64,000 bases of DNA from Spirochaetes bacterium GWB1_60_80 (GTDB lineage Bacteria > Spirochaetota > Spirochaetia > Treponematales > UBA12059): contig MIAR01000046.1 of assembly GCA_001829185.1 (NCBI GenBank), forward strand, positions 62,001 through 126,000. The letters run 5' to 3'. The position numbers were made by a program, and so were the translations under genes. Of the stretch, positions 8,959 through 17,628 are shown piece by piece (position 1 is the stretch's first letter; each line of letters starts with the position of its first letter). The notes under the pieces are model-generated. The model saw nothing but the letters and a program-made list of their open reading frames with translations, did no database searches and was not told the DNA's origin.

Positions 8959-9103
8959 TTGTCAGAAAAAATTGGGAAACAAATCTGAAGCATCCGGAAT
9001 CCCGGGAAATTTTTCATGCTTTTGGCCGATCTCAGCGCCCCACGGCGTAAAATCGGCTCGTGGCTCGCTTTGGCTGGGCCAAAATCCAAAGCCCGACAGA
9101 CTC
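8927..9103 (+). mobile_element. MITE family 2, copy A (177 bp)
   Basis: A second miniature family. The terminal inverted repeats are GCGTCTGTCGGGCTTTGGA on the left and, read from the other end, GAGTCTGTCGGGCTTTGGA (17 identical bases of 19). The interior contains CCGAT/ATCGG and CGCC/GGCG hairpins. It is the same sequence as copy B at 57893 in inverted orientation, minus 55 bp lost between two ACGAG direct repeats. Flanks are CGAG and TTAG; the right one fits YTAR, the left does not. The left end provides the last codons of the rarA fusion. Confidence 0.8.
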
Positions 9104-9157
9104 TTAGCCAAATCGCCCACCAGCCCGGCGGATAGTCTCGCCTCAACCGTTTCCTAA

Positions 9158-9286
9158 CAGGGTGTTGAAAAACGCGGATGCGGCTTTTCAACACTTCAAA
9201 AGCCGGTACAATTACGCAGCATAGCGCAAGCTATGCGAGGAATTGTTAAGGTTGTTGAGAAAGCAACCGGCTTTTTCAACAACCTG
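9158..9286 (-). mobile_element. 129-bp MITE family 1, copy 3
   Basis: Inverted relative to copies 1 and 2, flanked by perfect CTAA duplications (9154-9157, 9287-9290). It lies in the 490-bp gap between the rarA fusion and folC, 50 bp beyond MITE-2 copy A. This gap therefore consists mostly of two transposon remnants plus the folC promoter; no gene was found in it. Confidence 0.92.
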
Positions 9287-9362
9287 CTAATTATCCTAGC
9301 GGTCAGGCGGTTAGGCGGTCAGGTTGCTAGCCGGCTGCCACCGTCGGGTAGCAGAATTCGTA

Positions 9363-9391
9363 TTGCACAAGCCATCGGCCTATCGTACAAT
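9363..9391 (+). promoter_or_regulatory. folC promoter
   Basis: TTGCAC, 17-bp spacer, TACAAT, 60 nt upstream of the folC ATG at 9451. Confidence 0.65.
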
Positions 9392-9450
9392 GCGCTACGA
9401 TTTGCGACCGGCCAGTTCGGGCAACCCTACCAGCCGGGATGGAGAACAGC

Positions 9451-10773
9451 ATGCAGTTTAGCAACGCCGCCGAGGTTTATACCTTCCTGAACGGCTTTAT
9501 CAATTTTGAGCGCAAGCACGGCCAGCGCAATGAATATCGGCTGGATCGTATCCGTGGCCTGATGGAGCGCGCCGGGCGTCCCGACCGGGCCATCGGCTGC
9601 TACCACGTGGCCGGCAGCAAGGGTAAGGGTTCTACCGCCACCATGCTGGCCGCCGTCCTGCTGCAGCGGGACGGTCCGATCGGCCTGTTTACCTCGCCGC
9701 ATCTGCTGCACTTCACCGAGCGAATCGCCATCGATGGCCAGGCGGTATCCGAAGCCATTCTCTTGCCGGCGGCCGTAGAGATGACCGAGTGCCTGACCTC
9801 GACGAATCCTCAGGATTATGCGCTGGTCGACTGCCCGACTTTCTTTGAATTGCTGACCTTGCTGGCTTTTTTGTGCTTCCGCCTGGCTGGCTGCCGCCAA
9901 GCGGTCATAGAGGTCGGCCTGGGCGGCCGGCTGGACACCACTAATATCATCGCGCCGGTGGCCTGCCTACTAACGGCTATCGAGCTGGAGCATACCGAGA
10001 TCCTCGGCCACACCATCGAGTTGATCGCGGCTGAAAAAGCCGGCATCATCAAGTCAGGCGTACCGGTTTTTAGCAGCGCCCAAAAAGAAGCGGCCGTCCA
10101 GGTGTTTCGCGCCACGGCGCTAGTAAAAGGCGCTGCCTGGCATTGCCTTGACGACGAGGTGACCATCGACGACCGCCGCATCGACCGGTCCGGCAGCCAC
10201 GCGCTACTGCGCTTCAGGGACCAGCCGGCTGGCGATAATTCCTTAACGGTGTCGGTGGGCTTGATCGGCGACGTGCAGCTGCGCAATGCCGCCTTGGTCA
10301 GTCTGGTCGCCCGGCACTTCGGCTATACTCCAAGCCAGATTCAAGCCGGCTTGCTGGCGGCTAAGTTGAGGGCCAGGTTTGAAATCATCCCAGGCGACCC
10401 GACCGTCATCCTCGACGGCGCCCACACGGTCGATTCGGTGGCCGCCTGCCGCGACCAGCTGGTACGGCTGTTCCCGGAAGGCTGCTGCCTGCTGTTCGGT
10501 TGCGCCATCGACAAGCCGGCCGCTGCCATGGCCGCCGTTTTTGGGTCTGAAATCAAGCGCCTATTCGTGACCAAACCCGGCCCCTTCAAGGAGAGCGATC
10601 CGGCCGCCATCGCCCAAGCCTTCGAGCGACACGGTTTCGCGGTCCAGCTGGTGGTGGATACCGCCGAGGCTATCCGGCAGGCGGCGGCGGCGGCCAGAAA
10701 AAGCCATTTGCCCTTACTGGTGTGCGGGTCGTTTTATCTCTGCGCGGAAGTGGCTGCCGAGCTTACCGGGTAA
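9451..10773 (+). CDS. folC: bifunctional folylpolyglutamate synthase / dihydrofolate synthase
   Basis: 440 residues. FolC adds glutamates to (dihydro)folate in the cytoplasm, using ATP. The P-loop HVAGSKGKGSTATML, the substrate loop GLFTSPHLLHFTERI with the essential serine and histidine, the VIEVGLGGRLDTTN metal site and the C-terminal-domain VILDGAHTVDS motif are all present and in order. Length is normal for the Mur-ligase-like FolC family. The ATG at 9451 is preferred over 9439 because GGAGAA is 6 nt before it. Its last 40 bp overlap, tail to tail, the diguanylate cyclase gene on the other strand. Confidence 0.95.
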   Translation: MQFSNAAEVYTFLNGFINFERKHGQRNEYRLDRIRGLMERAGRPDRAIGCYHVAGSKGKGSTATMLAAVLLQRDGPIGLFTSPHLLHFTERIAIDGQAVSEAILLPAAVEMTECLTSTNPQDYALVDCPTFFELLTLLAFLCFRLAGCRQAVIEVGLGGRLDTTNIIAPVACLLTAIELEHTEILGHTIELIAAEKAGIIKSGVPVFSSAQKEAAVQVFRATALVKGAAWHCLDDEVTIDDRRIDRSGSHALLRFRDQPAGDNSLTVSVGLIGDVQLRNAALVSLVARHFGYTPSQIQAGLLAAKLRARFEIIPGDPTVILDGAHTVDSVAACRDQLVRLFPEGCCLLFGCAIDKPAAAMAAVFGSEIKRLFVTKPGPFKESDPAAIAQAFERHGFAVQLVVDTAEAIRQAAAAARKSHLPLLVCGSFYLCAEVAAELTG

Positions 10774-11819
10774 TCGAGCAAGGCGCCGGCCTGCTCGTAA
10801 AAAATGCGGTCACGCCCGTTGTCCTTGGCCCGGTAGAGCGCCGCGTCGGCCCGGTTTATCCAATGGGCCAGGTTTTCGCTGGCTGTGTACTCCACGAGCC
10901 CGACCGAAATGGTGATGGACAGGCAGTTGTCATTCCAGTCAAAGCAGGCCGCCCCGATCGCCACTTGGATGCGACGGGCGATCGGCAGGGCGTCCTCCAG
11001 TTTGGTTGCCGGCAGAATGATGAAAAATTCTTCACCACCGTAACGTCCGGCGTGGTCGTTGCGCCGAAGCTGCTGCTTGAAGAGGCGGCCCAAGCGGCCG
11101 AGTACCATGTCGCCGGCCTGGTGGCCCCAGGAGTCGTTCACTGTCTTGAAATAGTCGATGTCGATCATCATGCCGCAGAGCGGGCTTTGCTCGGCCACTG
11201 ATTTGGCCACCTCGAGTTCCAGGCGGTCATTCAGGCTGGCGCGATTAAGCAGGCCGGTCAGCACGTCGTATCCGGCCTGACGCTTAAGCTTCTTGTGGGC
11301 CGATTTGAGTTCCTGGTTACGGCGTACCGTATCGGCCAGGCTGGTTTTGAGGTACTGTTGGCGCTCCAGCAATTTTCGGGACAGGAATTCTTCTTGCACC
11401 ACCGCCTTGCGAAAAAACTCGCGTTCCTCGAGCAACCCGGCCTGGCCGGACTGTCGACGATTAGCGAATTGCAGCCGCACGCCCAACTCGACACGCGACA
11501 ATGGTTTAAGCAGGATATCGTCGATTGGGCATAGCCCATCCTGGCAGTGCGGCAGGTCGACGGCTTCGAGGCACAAAAGCAGGTAAGAGCGTTCATAGCC
11601 AGCCTGCCTTTTGATGCGGTGGCACAGCTGCAGCGTTTCGGAGTCGGCCTGGCGGGCGTTTATCAGGATAATGGGCGGCACCGTGCTGGCCAACTCCTCC
11701 AACAAGCCGACGTTATCGCCGAGTTGCAGGAAACTGAGTGACTGGGTGCAGCCGGATAGGAAGTCATCGTCGATGTCGCTTGCCAAATCGAGAACCAGGA
11801 CTTTTTTGGATTGATCCAC
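10734..11819 (-). CDS. receiver-like/GGDEF diguanylate cyclase
   Basis: 361 residues starting at GTG with AAGGAG 6 nt upstream. Residues 1-125 look like a degenerate response-regulator receiver (VLVLDLASDID at the start, IILINAR in place of the phospho-acceptor strand, DDILLKPL at the end). A predicted coiled coil follows, then a GGDEF domain from about 190: DVLTGLLNR, MIDIDYFKTVND, GRYGGEEF and ALYRAKDNGRD. GGEEF is an active-site variant that normally makes cyclic di-GMP, and RRND five residues upstream fits the inhibitory RxxD site. The receiver lacks a clear phosphoacceptor Asp, so its input may not be phosphorylation. The 3' end overlaps folC by 40 bp. Confidence 0.9.
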   Translation of the reverse strand: MDQSKKVLVLDLASDIDDDFLSGCTQSLSFLQLGDNVGLLEELASTVPPIILINARQADSETLQLCHRIKRQAGYERSYLLLCLEAVDLPHCQDGLCPIDDILLKPLSRVELGVRLQFANRRQSGQAGLLEEREFFRKAVVQEEFLSRKLLERQQYLKTSLADTVRRNQELKSAHKKLKRQAGYDVLTGLLNRASLNDRLELEVAKSVAEQSPLCGMMIDIDYFKTVNDSWGHQAGDMVLGRLGRLFKQQLRRNDHAGRYGGEEFFIILPATKLEDALPIARRIQVAIGAACFDWNDNCLSITISVGLVEYTASENLAHWINRADAALYRAKDNGRDRIFYEQAGALLDYPVSSAATSAQR

Positions 11820-11907
11820 CCTAATCTCCTTTTAAATACAGCTCCAGTATCGTGCATCCGGCGCGACGACGCAAGCGGTCGCCGGCCATGATTCGCGGCG
11901 GCCGGTT

Positions 11908-13458
11908 TTAACGCAACAAGTTGAGCACCGACTGCGCCAGCCCCATTAGTCCGCCGAGCAAGGCTCCAAACCAGGTGACGGCCCGCAACTCGCGATCCAT
12001 GACGCGCAGGATCATCCGCTCTATGGTGACGATATCCAGGTCATTGATACGATCCTGTACCAGCCGATGGACATCGACCGACTGCAGGATGCGGGCGCTC
12101 TGGGTCGCCGCCAGGCCGGCGATGGCATTGGCGGCCAGATCGGCGAAGCGCACCGCGTTGGCCTCGTCGACCGCCAACAGGCTACCCAAGGGCCGCCCTT
12201 CCATCAAGCTGAGGAAGGCCTGAAAAAAGGCTTGCATCACCTTGGAGGCGCTGTGGGCGGCTCCCGTCCCGCCGGATAGGAGCGAGGCCAGCCAGGCGCC
12301 GATGCTGCTGGCCAAGACCCCTTGCAGTTGTGGGAATAGCTCGAACAAGCCGGAAAAAGTCTGCTTGCGAACCAGGTTACCCAAGGCGCCTACCAGCTGC
12401 TCGCCGTTGAGGCTCTGTAAAACGGAGCTGAGGGCGGCCTCGGTTTTACCGAGCAGGATACGGCGTTGCTCGCCCTGGTTGATGATGGCCAGTTGGCGGC
12501 ACGGCTTTTGCATGAAGTCTTGCAACTGCTGGAGCAGCCATTCCAGCAGTTCGGCCTGAGTCTCCGGCTTTTGCAGCAGGTCCTCGACCGTGGCCGTAAA
12601 GTCGTCGATTATGGCCGGCATGCTCTGTAGGATACTGCGTTCGTACCCGCCCAGACCGATAAAGAAGCGCTGGACGCTGTTCAGTTTCTCGATGATGCGG
12701 CTGACCAGCAAGGCGCCGGTCGTTTCCAGCTTGCCGCGCAGGTGCGGCTCGCGCAGGATGGCCACGATTTTTTGGGAGACAAAGGGCCACAGGTAATGGA
12801 AAATCTGGCTGACGCTGGCTGGCAATTGATCCAGTCGGACGAAGTCAGCCAGGCAGGCATCGGCCGCCAGCGCCTTCTGGAGCTGCTCGTCCAAGGCCTT
12901 GGTGATGGTGGCCGCCAGGCGGGGGGCGGTATGCCGGTCCGACAGTAAACGGGTCAGGGCGGCCAGCGTATCGTCGGTAATGACGCTGGACAAGGGCAAG
13001 CCTTCCAGTTCCTCCATGGCCAGGCGCAGGGCTTGACTGGCGGCGGCTTCAAAAATACCGGAACTGCCGATTGATTTCAGCGCGGCGCCGAGCATGTCGC
13101 GGGCCAATTGCAGCGCCGGCGAGGCATTTGCGTTGTTCCCCAAATCGAGACTGGCGGCGTAGAAAGCGTGCTGTCCGTCAAGCACCGCCGCTTGCAGCGA
13201 TTGATGGAAATCAGGCGAACGAATTTTGGCGACCAATACTTCCTCGGTGATAAGGTCCCCGGCCGCGGTCGCCCCCAGCGATGCGGCTAGGCGCTGTCGC
13301 TCGCGCGGCAAAATGCCCGGGGTAAAAGGAATGCGGATGCCAAGGAAGCGTTTTTCGTAACGCGGCCGGAACAGCATTTTTATGGCCAACCAGTTGGTGA
13401 AAAGGCCGATAACGGCGCCCACCAGGACCGGCATCAGAAACCAGACTAGCTCCATCAT
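11908..13458 (-). CDS. DUF445 family membrane protein
   Basis: 516 residues with the DUF445 signature at the N-terminus: a membrane helix, then IGLFTNWLAIKMLFRP and IPFTPGILPRER. A long, mostly helical soluble middle follows, and a C-terminal hydrophobic helix (WFGALLGGLMGLAQSVL). DUF445 proteins are widespread membrane-anchored proteins of unknown function, sometimes in flotillin-like or envelope-stress contexts. The ATG at 13458 is chosen because AGGA lies 6 nt upstream; an in-frame TTG at 13464 is less likely. It starts 2 bp after the stop of the SH3-like lipoprotein gene, so the two are an operon. Confidence 0.88.
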   Translation of the reverse strand: MMELVWFLMPVLVGAVIGLFTNWLAIKMLFRPRYEKRFLGIRIPFTPGILPRERQRLAASLGATAAGDLITEEVLVAKIRSPDFHQSLQAAVLDGQHAFYAASLDLGNNANASPALQLARDMLGAALKSIGSSGIFEAAASQALRLAMEELEGLPLSSVITDDTLAALTRLLSDRHTAPRLAATITKALDEQLQKALAADACLADFVRLDQLPASVSQIFHYLWPFVSQKIVAILREPHLRGKLETTGALLVSRIIEKLNSVQRFFIGLGGYERSILQSMPAIIDDFTATVEDLLQKPETQAELLEWLLQQLQDFMQKPCRQLAIINQGEQRRILLGKTEAALSSVLQSLNGEQLVGALGNLVRKQTFSGLFELFPQLQGVLASSIGAWLASLLSGGTGAAHSASKVMQAFFQAFLSLMEGRPLGSLLAVDEANAVRFADLAANAIAGLAATQSARILQSVDVHRLVQDRINDLDIVTIERMILRVMDRELRAVTWFGALLGGLMGLAQSVLNLLR

Positions 13459-13460
13459 GG

Positions 13461-13847
13461 TCAATCCTGATTCCTGACGTAATAATCGGCGACAGTCTTC
13501 GAGGCGAAAAATAGCAAGGCGCTTTCATGCAACCAGCCGGCTTGGCCATCGAGTTCCAGCCGGTACCAAATACCGGAGTCTCGGCCTTCGCTGCGTCGTT
13601 CCCGACCGAGTAATTCGAAGGCCACCAGTTGACGCACAAAGCCGCTATCGGCCGCCGAAAACGACGGTTCGGCTTTAAGCCTGCCCCAGGCCTGGGTGGC
13701 TACGCCCCAACCGATGCCGATACTGAGCACCGGAGTCGGCTCCAGGTTGAACACCAGGGGCGTTTCTTTACGGCATGATGTTATTAGGCTGACGCCTACC
13801 GCCAACGATAAAACAAGGCCGATCAGGCTGATGCATTTGGTTTTCAT
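13461..13847 (-). CDS. small lipoprotein with SH3-like domain
   Basis: 128 residues. The signal peptide ends in LITSC, so Cys25 is the predicted lipid anchor. The rest includes SFSAADSGFVRQLVAFELLG and WYRLELDGQAGWLHESALLF, the typical 'W-x-x-x...G-x-x-GW(V/L)' pattern of a bacterial SH3 (SH3b) fold that binds peptides or cell wall. The reading frame ends 2 bp before the DUF445 start, which implies one transcript. MITE copy 4 sits 57 bp upstream of its start, in the space shared with the divergent barrel gene. Confidence 0.75.
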   Translation of the reverse strand: MKTKCISLIGLVLSLAVGVSLITSCRKETPLVFNLEPTPVLSIGIGWGVATQAWGRLKAEPSFSAADSGFVRQLVAFELLGRERRSEGRDSGIWYRLELDGQAGWLHESALLFFASKTVADYYVRNQD

Positions 13848-13908
13848 GTCCCGTCAAGCATAACACAGACCTGGCCGGCTGCCAACCTCGGCCCAGATGG
13901 ACCGTTAG

Positions 13909-14037
13909 CAGGTTGTTGAAAAAGCCGGTTGCTTTCTCAACAACCTTAACAATTCCTCGCATAGCTTGCGCTATGCTGCGTAATTGTACCGGCTTTTGAA
14001 GTGTTGAAAAGCCGCATCCGCGTTTTTCAACACCCTG
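13909..14037 (+). mobile_element. 129-bp MITE family 1, copy 4
   Basis: Forward orientation, perfect TTAG duplications (13905-13908, 14038-14041). It lies between two divergent genes (SH3 lipoprotein and barrel/caspase operon), so it occupies the upstream region of both and could affect their promoters. No consensus promoter was seen on either side. Confidence 0.92.
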
Positions 14038-14082
14038 TTAGAGTGACTTGATTTTTGTCACCGATTGCGGCATCTTCATTAT

Positions 14083-14793
14083 ATGGCTATTACCCGTTTT
14101 ATACACCGACCAGGCTGGCAGGCACTTTTGCGTGGGCAGCGCTTGCCATTAGGCCTGCTGCTGCTCCTAGCCGTTCTGGCACAGGCTCCGGCTCAAGGCA
14201 ACTCCAGCCTGAGTCCTGCTACCAGCACTTCCGGGAAATGGTTCACGCCCCTGGCCGACAACGCCGGCTTTGCCACCACGGTCGGTTACCAGTTCGCCGT
14301 CCTGGCTACCATCGAGCCCGGCCGGACTGACGCCGCCTGGCTGCCCCAGCTCCTGCATCGCGTCAGCCTGAGCAACCGTTATGGCGACCAGTTGGGCCTC
14401 AGCACCAACCTGGCCTTGAATAGCGTCGGCCTGTCGCTCTTCTCCGAGTACTACTACCGCTACCGCGGCTTTGACAGTCTGGCCGGCAGTCTTGGTTTCT
14501 TTGCCAATATTGGCCAGTTGACTGGCCTGCCTTTTGACCTGGAGGCCGAGATCTCAGGCGGCGCCGCCCTGGCTATGTACCCCGACACTTATATGCTGTT
14601 TTTTATGCCGGTACTGGACGCCGCAGTGCGCCTGTTTTTACGCACTCCCATCGACGGTTTAGTGCTGTCGTTCAGCCTGGAAGCGCCCTTTTTCCTGCCG
14701 GCGCACAGTTTCTCGGTTGGCGGCGGCCTGTCGCTGCGCCTGGTCTATCTGCCGGTCAGCCGCGTCCGTCCAGCCAGCGGCAATCAACCATGA
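14083..14793 (+). CDS. putative outer-membrane beta-barrel protein
   Basis: 236 residues with a signal peptide (PLGLLLLLAVLAQAPAQG, cleavage probably after Ala-Gln-Ala-Pro-Ala). Amphipathic strands rich in Tyr, Phe and Gly follow, ending in SLRLVYLPVSRV. The composition suits a spirochaetal outer-membrane barrel. The start is uncertain: ATG 14083 has no good ribosome-binding site and an in-frame TTG lies at 14065. Its stop overlaps the start of the caspase lipoprotein gene as ATGA, so the two products are translationally coupled and may act together at the envelope. MITE copy 4 ends 41 bp upstream. Confidence 0.7.
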   Translation: MAITRFIHRPGWQALLRGQRLPLGLLLLLAVLAQAPAQGNSSLSPATSTSGKWFTPLADNAGFATTVGYQFAVLATIEPGRTDAAWLPQLLHRVSLSNRYGDQLGLSTNLALNSVGLSLFSEYYYRYRGFDSLAGSLGFFANIGQLTGLPFDLEAEISGGAALAMYPDTYMLFFMPVLDAAVRLFLRTPIDGLVLSFSLEAPFFLPAHSFSVGGGLSLRLVYLPVSRVRPASGNQP

Positions 14794-15764
14794 AGGCGGT
14801 AAACTGGCCGGCACCAGGCCAGCGCGCGGCTGGCTGCAGTCGAGTCGCTAGGCTGGACCATCTGGCCGGACTAGTCAGCCTTGCGCTCAGCCTGGTACTG
14901 ATCGCCTGCGCCTTCCCGCAGCCCAAAATCCTGGGCACCGCCATCGTCTTTGGCGCCAGTGATTATACCCTGTTCAAGGATCTTCCAGCTACAATGGCGG
15001 ATGCCATTGCAATGGACGCCCTCCTCACAGAGCAAGGCTGGGACAGCCGACTAATTGTGAATACCGAAGCCACCGCCGCCCGGCTGAAAGCGGAATTGGC
15101 CAGTCTGACCGGTAACACCCAGCCCGTCTTGTTCTACTATGCCGGACACGGTTATATAGAACCTGAAGAAACTTTTTTGGTGCCGGTGGACGCCAGTCCC
15201 TTTGTCGACAACCTGCGTCCCAACCTGATCAGCAGCCGCGACCTGCACGGCTGGCTGGTGGAATACGATATCCGCCACCCCATCCTGATCCTGGACAGCT
15301 GCTACTCCGGTGGATTTGCCCCTGGCGGCGTGGCTTACGATGGTATTCCAGCCGACTACAATCCTTGGGTCACGCCGTCTGAGGACACGCCGGCCTTCAG
15401 CCAAGTCGGCGCGCTGCTGGCCGGCGCCTTCCAAGCCTGGCTAGGCGCCGACAACGGCTCCGGCGCCGTCGTGCTGGCCGCCGCCGGACCGCCGGAGTTG
15501 TCGTGGGAGGAAAACACGGCCAGCAGCCTGCCGTATGCCGGGCACGGCATCTTTACCTGGTTCCTGCTGGCGGCGGCTACTGACCCGCTGGCGGACCGCG
15601 ACGGCGACGGTTTCGTGTCCACCGTTGAGGCCTATCTGTACACCAGAACTAAGCTAGACGAAGAATGGAACAAACTGCATAGCAGGTCGTCTGATCCGGA
15701 ACTGGTCTACCTGCCGCGCCAATCCGGCGGCCTGCGCGATTACCTGCTGTTCAGCCAACCCTGA
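14790..15764 (+). CDS. lipoprotein with caspase-like (peptidase C14) domain
   Basis: 324 residues. A long N-terminal segment and hydrophobic stretch end in LVLIAC, a lipobox placing Cys40 as the anchor. The rest is a C14 caspase/metacaspase fold: FGASDY at the first strand, YYAGHG with the catalytic His near residue 120, and LDSCYSGG with the catalytic Cys at 171. A C-terminal D-x-D-x-D-G calcium-type loop (DRDGDGFVSTVEAYLYTR) follows. Prokaryotic caspase-like proteases cleave after Arg/Lys or Asp, often after calcium activation. A lipid-anchored, exported form coupled to a barrel protein is unusual. The start shares ATGA with the barrel gene's stop. Confidence 0.85.
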   Translation: MKAVNWPAPGQRAAGCSRVARLDHLAGLVSLALSLVLIACAFPQPKILGTAIVFGASDYTLFKDLPATMADAIAMDALLTEQGWDSRLIVNTEATAARLKAELASLTGNTQPVLFYYAGHGYIEPEETFLVPVDASPFVDNLRPNLISSRDLHGWLVEYDIRHPILILDSCYSGGFAPGGVAYDGIPADYNPWVTPSEDTPAFSQVGALLAGAFQAWLGADNGSGAVVLAAAGPPELSWEENTASSLPYAGHGIFTWFLLAAATDPLADRDGDGFVSTVEAYLYTRTKLDEEWNKLHSRSSDPELVYLPRQSGGLRDYLLFSQP

Positions 15765-15787
15765 GCCAGCGACCTCGGACCACGCGC

Positions 15788-16027
15788 TCAGTTGGTCGTG
15801 GTCGACAGATAGTGACCCAGCACCTCATGCAGCGCCTTAGCCTCTTCCGCGCTCAAGGCGATGCCCTTGCCCATCCGCTGGTGACTTGGATCCCAGGGCC
15901 GCAGATCGAGTTTGGGTTCCCGGCCGTTCCAGCTGACCAGATTGAGCTCGGTGGTCCAGCCACCCCGGGCGCTGCCCAGCACGCCGATATGCCTGCTTAT
16001 CTCGAATTGAATCTCGCCTTTGTCCAT
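15788..16027 (-). CDS. PC4/YdbC-like ssDNA-binding protein
   Basis: 79 residues. It matches the short bacterial PC4/YdbC family: FEISRHIGVLG, then the hallmark ELNLVSWNGREPKLDLRPW, then GKGIALSAEEAKAL. PC4-fold proteins dimerise and bind single-stranded DNA and may assist transcription or repair. The length is complete for the family. AAAGGAG precedes the ATG at a suitable distance. A TATAAT box lies 38 nt upstream. It is a single gene divergent from asnS. Confidence 0.88.
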   Translation of the reverse strand: MDKGEIQFEISRHIGVLGSARGGWTTELNLVSWNGREPKLDLRPWDPSHQRMGKGIALSAEEAKALHEVLGHYLSTTTN

Positions 16028-16064
16028 CGCTTATGCTCCTTTCGATCCTTCGCCTAATGACGCC

Positions 16065-16070
16065 ATTATA
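16065..16070 (-). promoter_or_regulatory. -10 box for the PC4-like gene
   Basis: Perfect TATAAT on the minus strand, 37 nt before the start codon at 16027. No matching -35 at 17 bp is obvious (CTGACA lies 20 bp upstream). Confidence 0.5.
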
Positions 16071-16133
16071 CTAACCCGGAAAGGCATTATTGTCAGTCCA
16101 CTTTAGGATGGCAGTCGATGGTTAGTCGATGGT

Positions 16134-16163
16134 TTGACCAGCAAGCGCCAAAAATGCTATCTT
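16134..16163 (+). promoter_or_regulatory. asnS promoter
   Basis: TTGACC, 18-bp spacer, extended -10 TGC-TATCTT, about 75 nt before the asnS ATG. Just upstream are two tandem copies of AGTCGATGGTT (starting near 16112). The leader has no recognisable T-box. Confidence 0.6.
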
Positions 16164-16237
16164 TGTGCCCAGCGCCGACCAGGCGGCGGGCTGCCGCGTC
16201 GACCAAGCTTGGCGACCGGGACAACAGGGAGTAAATC

Positions 16238-17626
16238 ATGCAAGACATCAAGGCCATCCTGCGCGAGAAAGCCGTTGACAGCACTCTGACTGCCAAGGGA
16301 TGGGTACGCACCAAGCGCGACACTAAAAACGCCATTTTTGTGGAATTGAACGATGGCTCGTGCTTTGGTAATCTGCAATGCGTTTTTGATGCTAATACGA
16401 TTGGCGACACGGTTCGCGGCCAACTCGACCGGCTCAATACTGGCGCGGCCTGTGCCATCAGCGGCCGGCTGGTTGCCTCCCCGGCTGCCGGCCAGCCCGT
16501 CGAGCTCCAGGCTACAAGCGCCGAAGTCATCGGCGAAGCGCCGGTCGATAGCTACCCGCTACAGAAGAAGGCCCACTCACTGGAGTTCCTGCGCGAGATC
16601 GCCCACCTGCGGCCGCGCACCAATACCTTCGGCGCGGTGGCCCGCGTGCGCAATCAGATGGCCTTCGCGGTGCACAGCTTCTTTCAGGAACGCGGCTTCA
16701 ATTATGTGCATACGCCCATCATCACCGCCAGCGACTGCGAAGGCGCCGGCGAAATGTTCCAGGTAACCACCCTGGACATGGACGCCATGGTCAAGGCCGG
16801 CAAGCCGGTCGACTATGCCAAGGACTTTTTCGGCAAGAAGTCGTTTTTATCGGTTTCCGGCCAGCTGAACGTCGAGACCTACTGCATGGCCCTCAACAAG
16901 GTCTACACCTTCGGGCCGACCTTTCGGGCCGAAAACTCGAACACTACCCGCCATCTGGCCGAATTCTGGATGATCGAGCCGGAAATGGCCTTCGCCGAAC
17001 TGCCCGACAACATGGCCCTGGCCGAGGACTTCATCAAATACCTGCTCGGATGGGCCCTGGACAAGTGCGCCGAAGACCTTGATTTTTTCGACAAACGCAT
17101 CCAGAAGGGCTTGGTTCAGATGCTGGACAGCGTGCGCGGTTCCACCTTCGCCCACATGACGTATACTGACGCCATCAAGCAGCTGGAACAAAACAAGGAC
17201 AGCTTCGAGTTTAAACCCTTCTGGGGCTGCGATCTGCAGACTGAGCACGAGCGCTTCCTGTCCGAGACCGTAATCAAGGGTCCGGTCATCGTTACCGACT
17301 ATCCGAAGGAAATCAAGGCCTTCTACATGCGCCTGAACGACGACGGCAAGACGGTGCGCGCCATGGACGTCCTGGTGCCCAAGATCGGCGAGATCATTGG
17401 CGGCTCGGAGCGCGAATACCGCCACGACGTGCTGCTGCAGCGCATCCGCGACCTGGGACTGGATGAAGCCGCCTACTGGTGGTACCTCGACCTGCGCCGC
17501 TTCGGCTCCGCGCCGCACTCCGGCTTCGGCCTGGGCTTCGAGCGCCTGATGCGCTACGTGACCGGCATGGAGAACATCCGCGACGTTATCCCCTTCCCGC
17601 GCGCCGTCAAGCAGGCCGATTTCTGA
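16238..17626 (+). CDS. asnS: asparaginyl-tRNA synthetase
   Basis: 462 residues. It charges tRNA-Asn with asparagine. An N-terminal OB-fold anticodon-binding domain ([20 protein letters not shown]) is followed by the class IIb catalytic core, with motif 2 [21 protein letters not shown] and motif 3 [15 protein letters not shown]. The [17 protein letters not shown] block is typical of AsnRS rather than AspRS. The ribosome-binding site AGGGAG sits well before the ATG. The D,D-carboxypeptidase gene follows 2 bp after the stop, so the two are probably co-transcribed. Confidence 0.97.
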   Translation: MQDIKAILREKAVDSTLTAKGWVRTKRDTKNAIFVELNDGSCFGNLQCVFDANTIGDTVRGQLDRLNTGAACAISGRLVASPAAGQPVELQATSAEVIGEAPVDSYPLQKKAHSLEFLREIAHLRPRTNTFGAVARVRNQMAFAVHSFFQERGFNYVHTPIITASDCEGAGEMFQVTTLDMDAMVKAGKPVDYAKDFFGKKSFLSVSGQLNVETYCMALNKVYTFGPTFRAENSNTTRHLAEFWMIEPEMAFAELPDNMALAEDFIKYLLGWALDKCAEDLDFFDKRIQKGLVQMLDSVRGSTFAHMTYTDAIKQLEQNKDSFEFKPFWGCDLQTEHERFLSETVIKGPVIVTDYPKEIKAFYMRLNDDGKTVRAMDVLVPKIGEIIGGSEREYRHDVLLQRIRDLGLDEAAYWWYLDLRRFGSAPHSGFGLGFERLMRYVTGMENIRDVIPFPRAVKQADF

Positions 17627-17628
17627 AG

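Noticed and set aside
9233-9490. 85-codon open frame between rarA and folC
   Set aside because: It begins inside MITE copy 3, crosses the folC promoter and overlaps folC in another frame.
16164-16237. T-box riboswitch before asnS, and likewise before thrS
   Set aside because: No T-box sequence or terminator/antiterminator pair is present; the leaders are too short.
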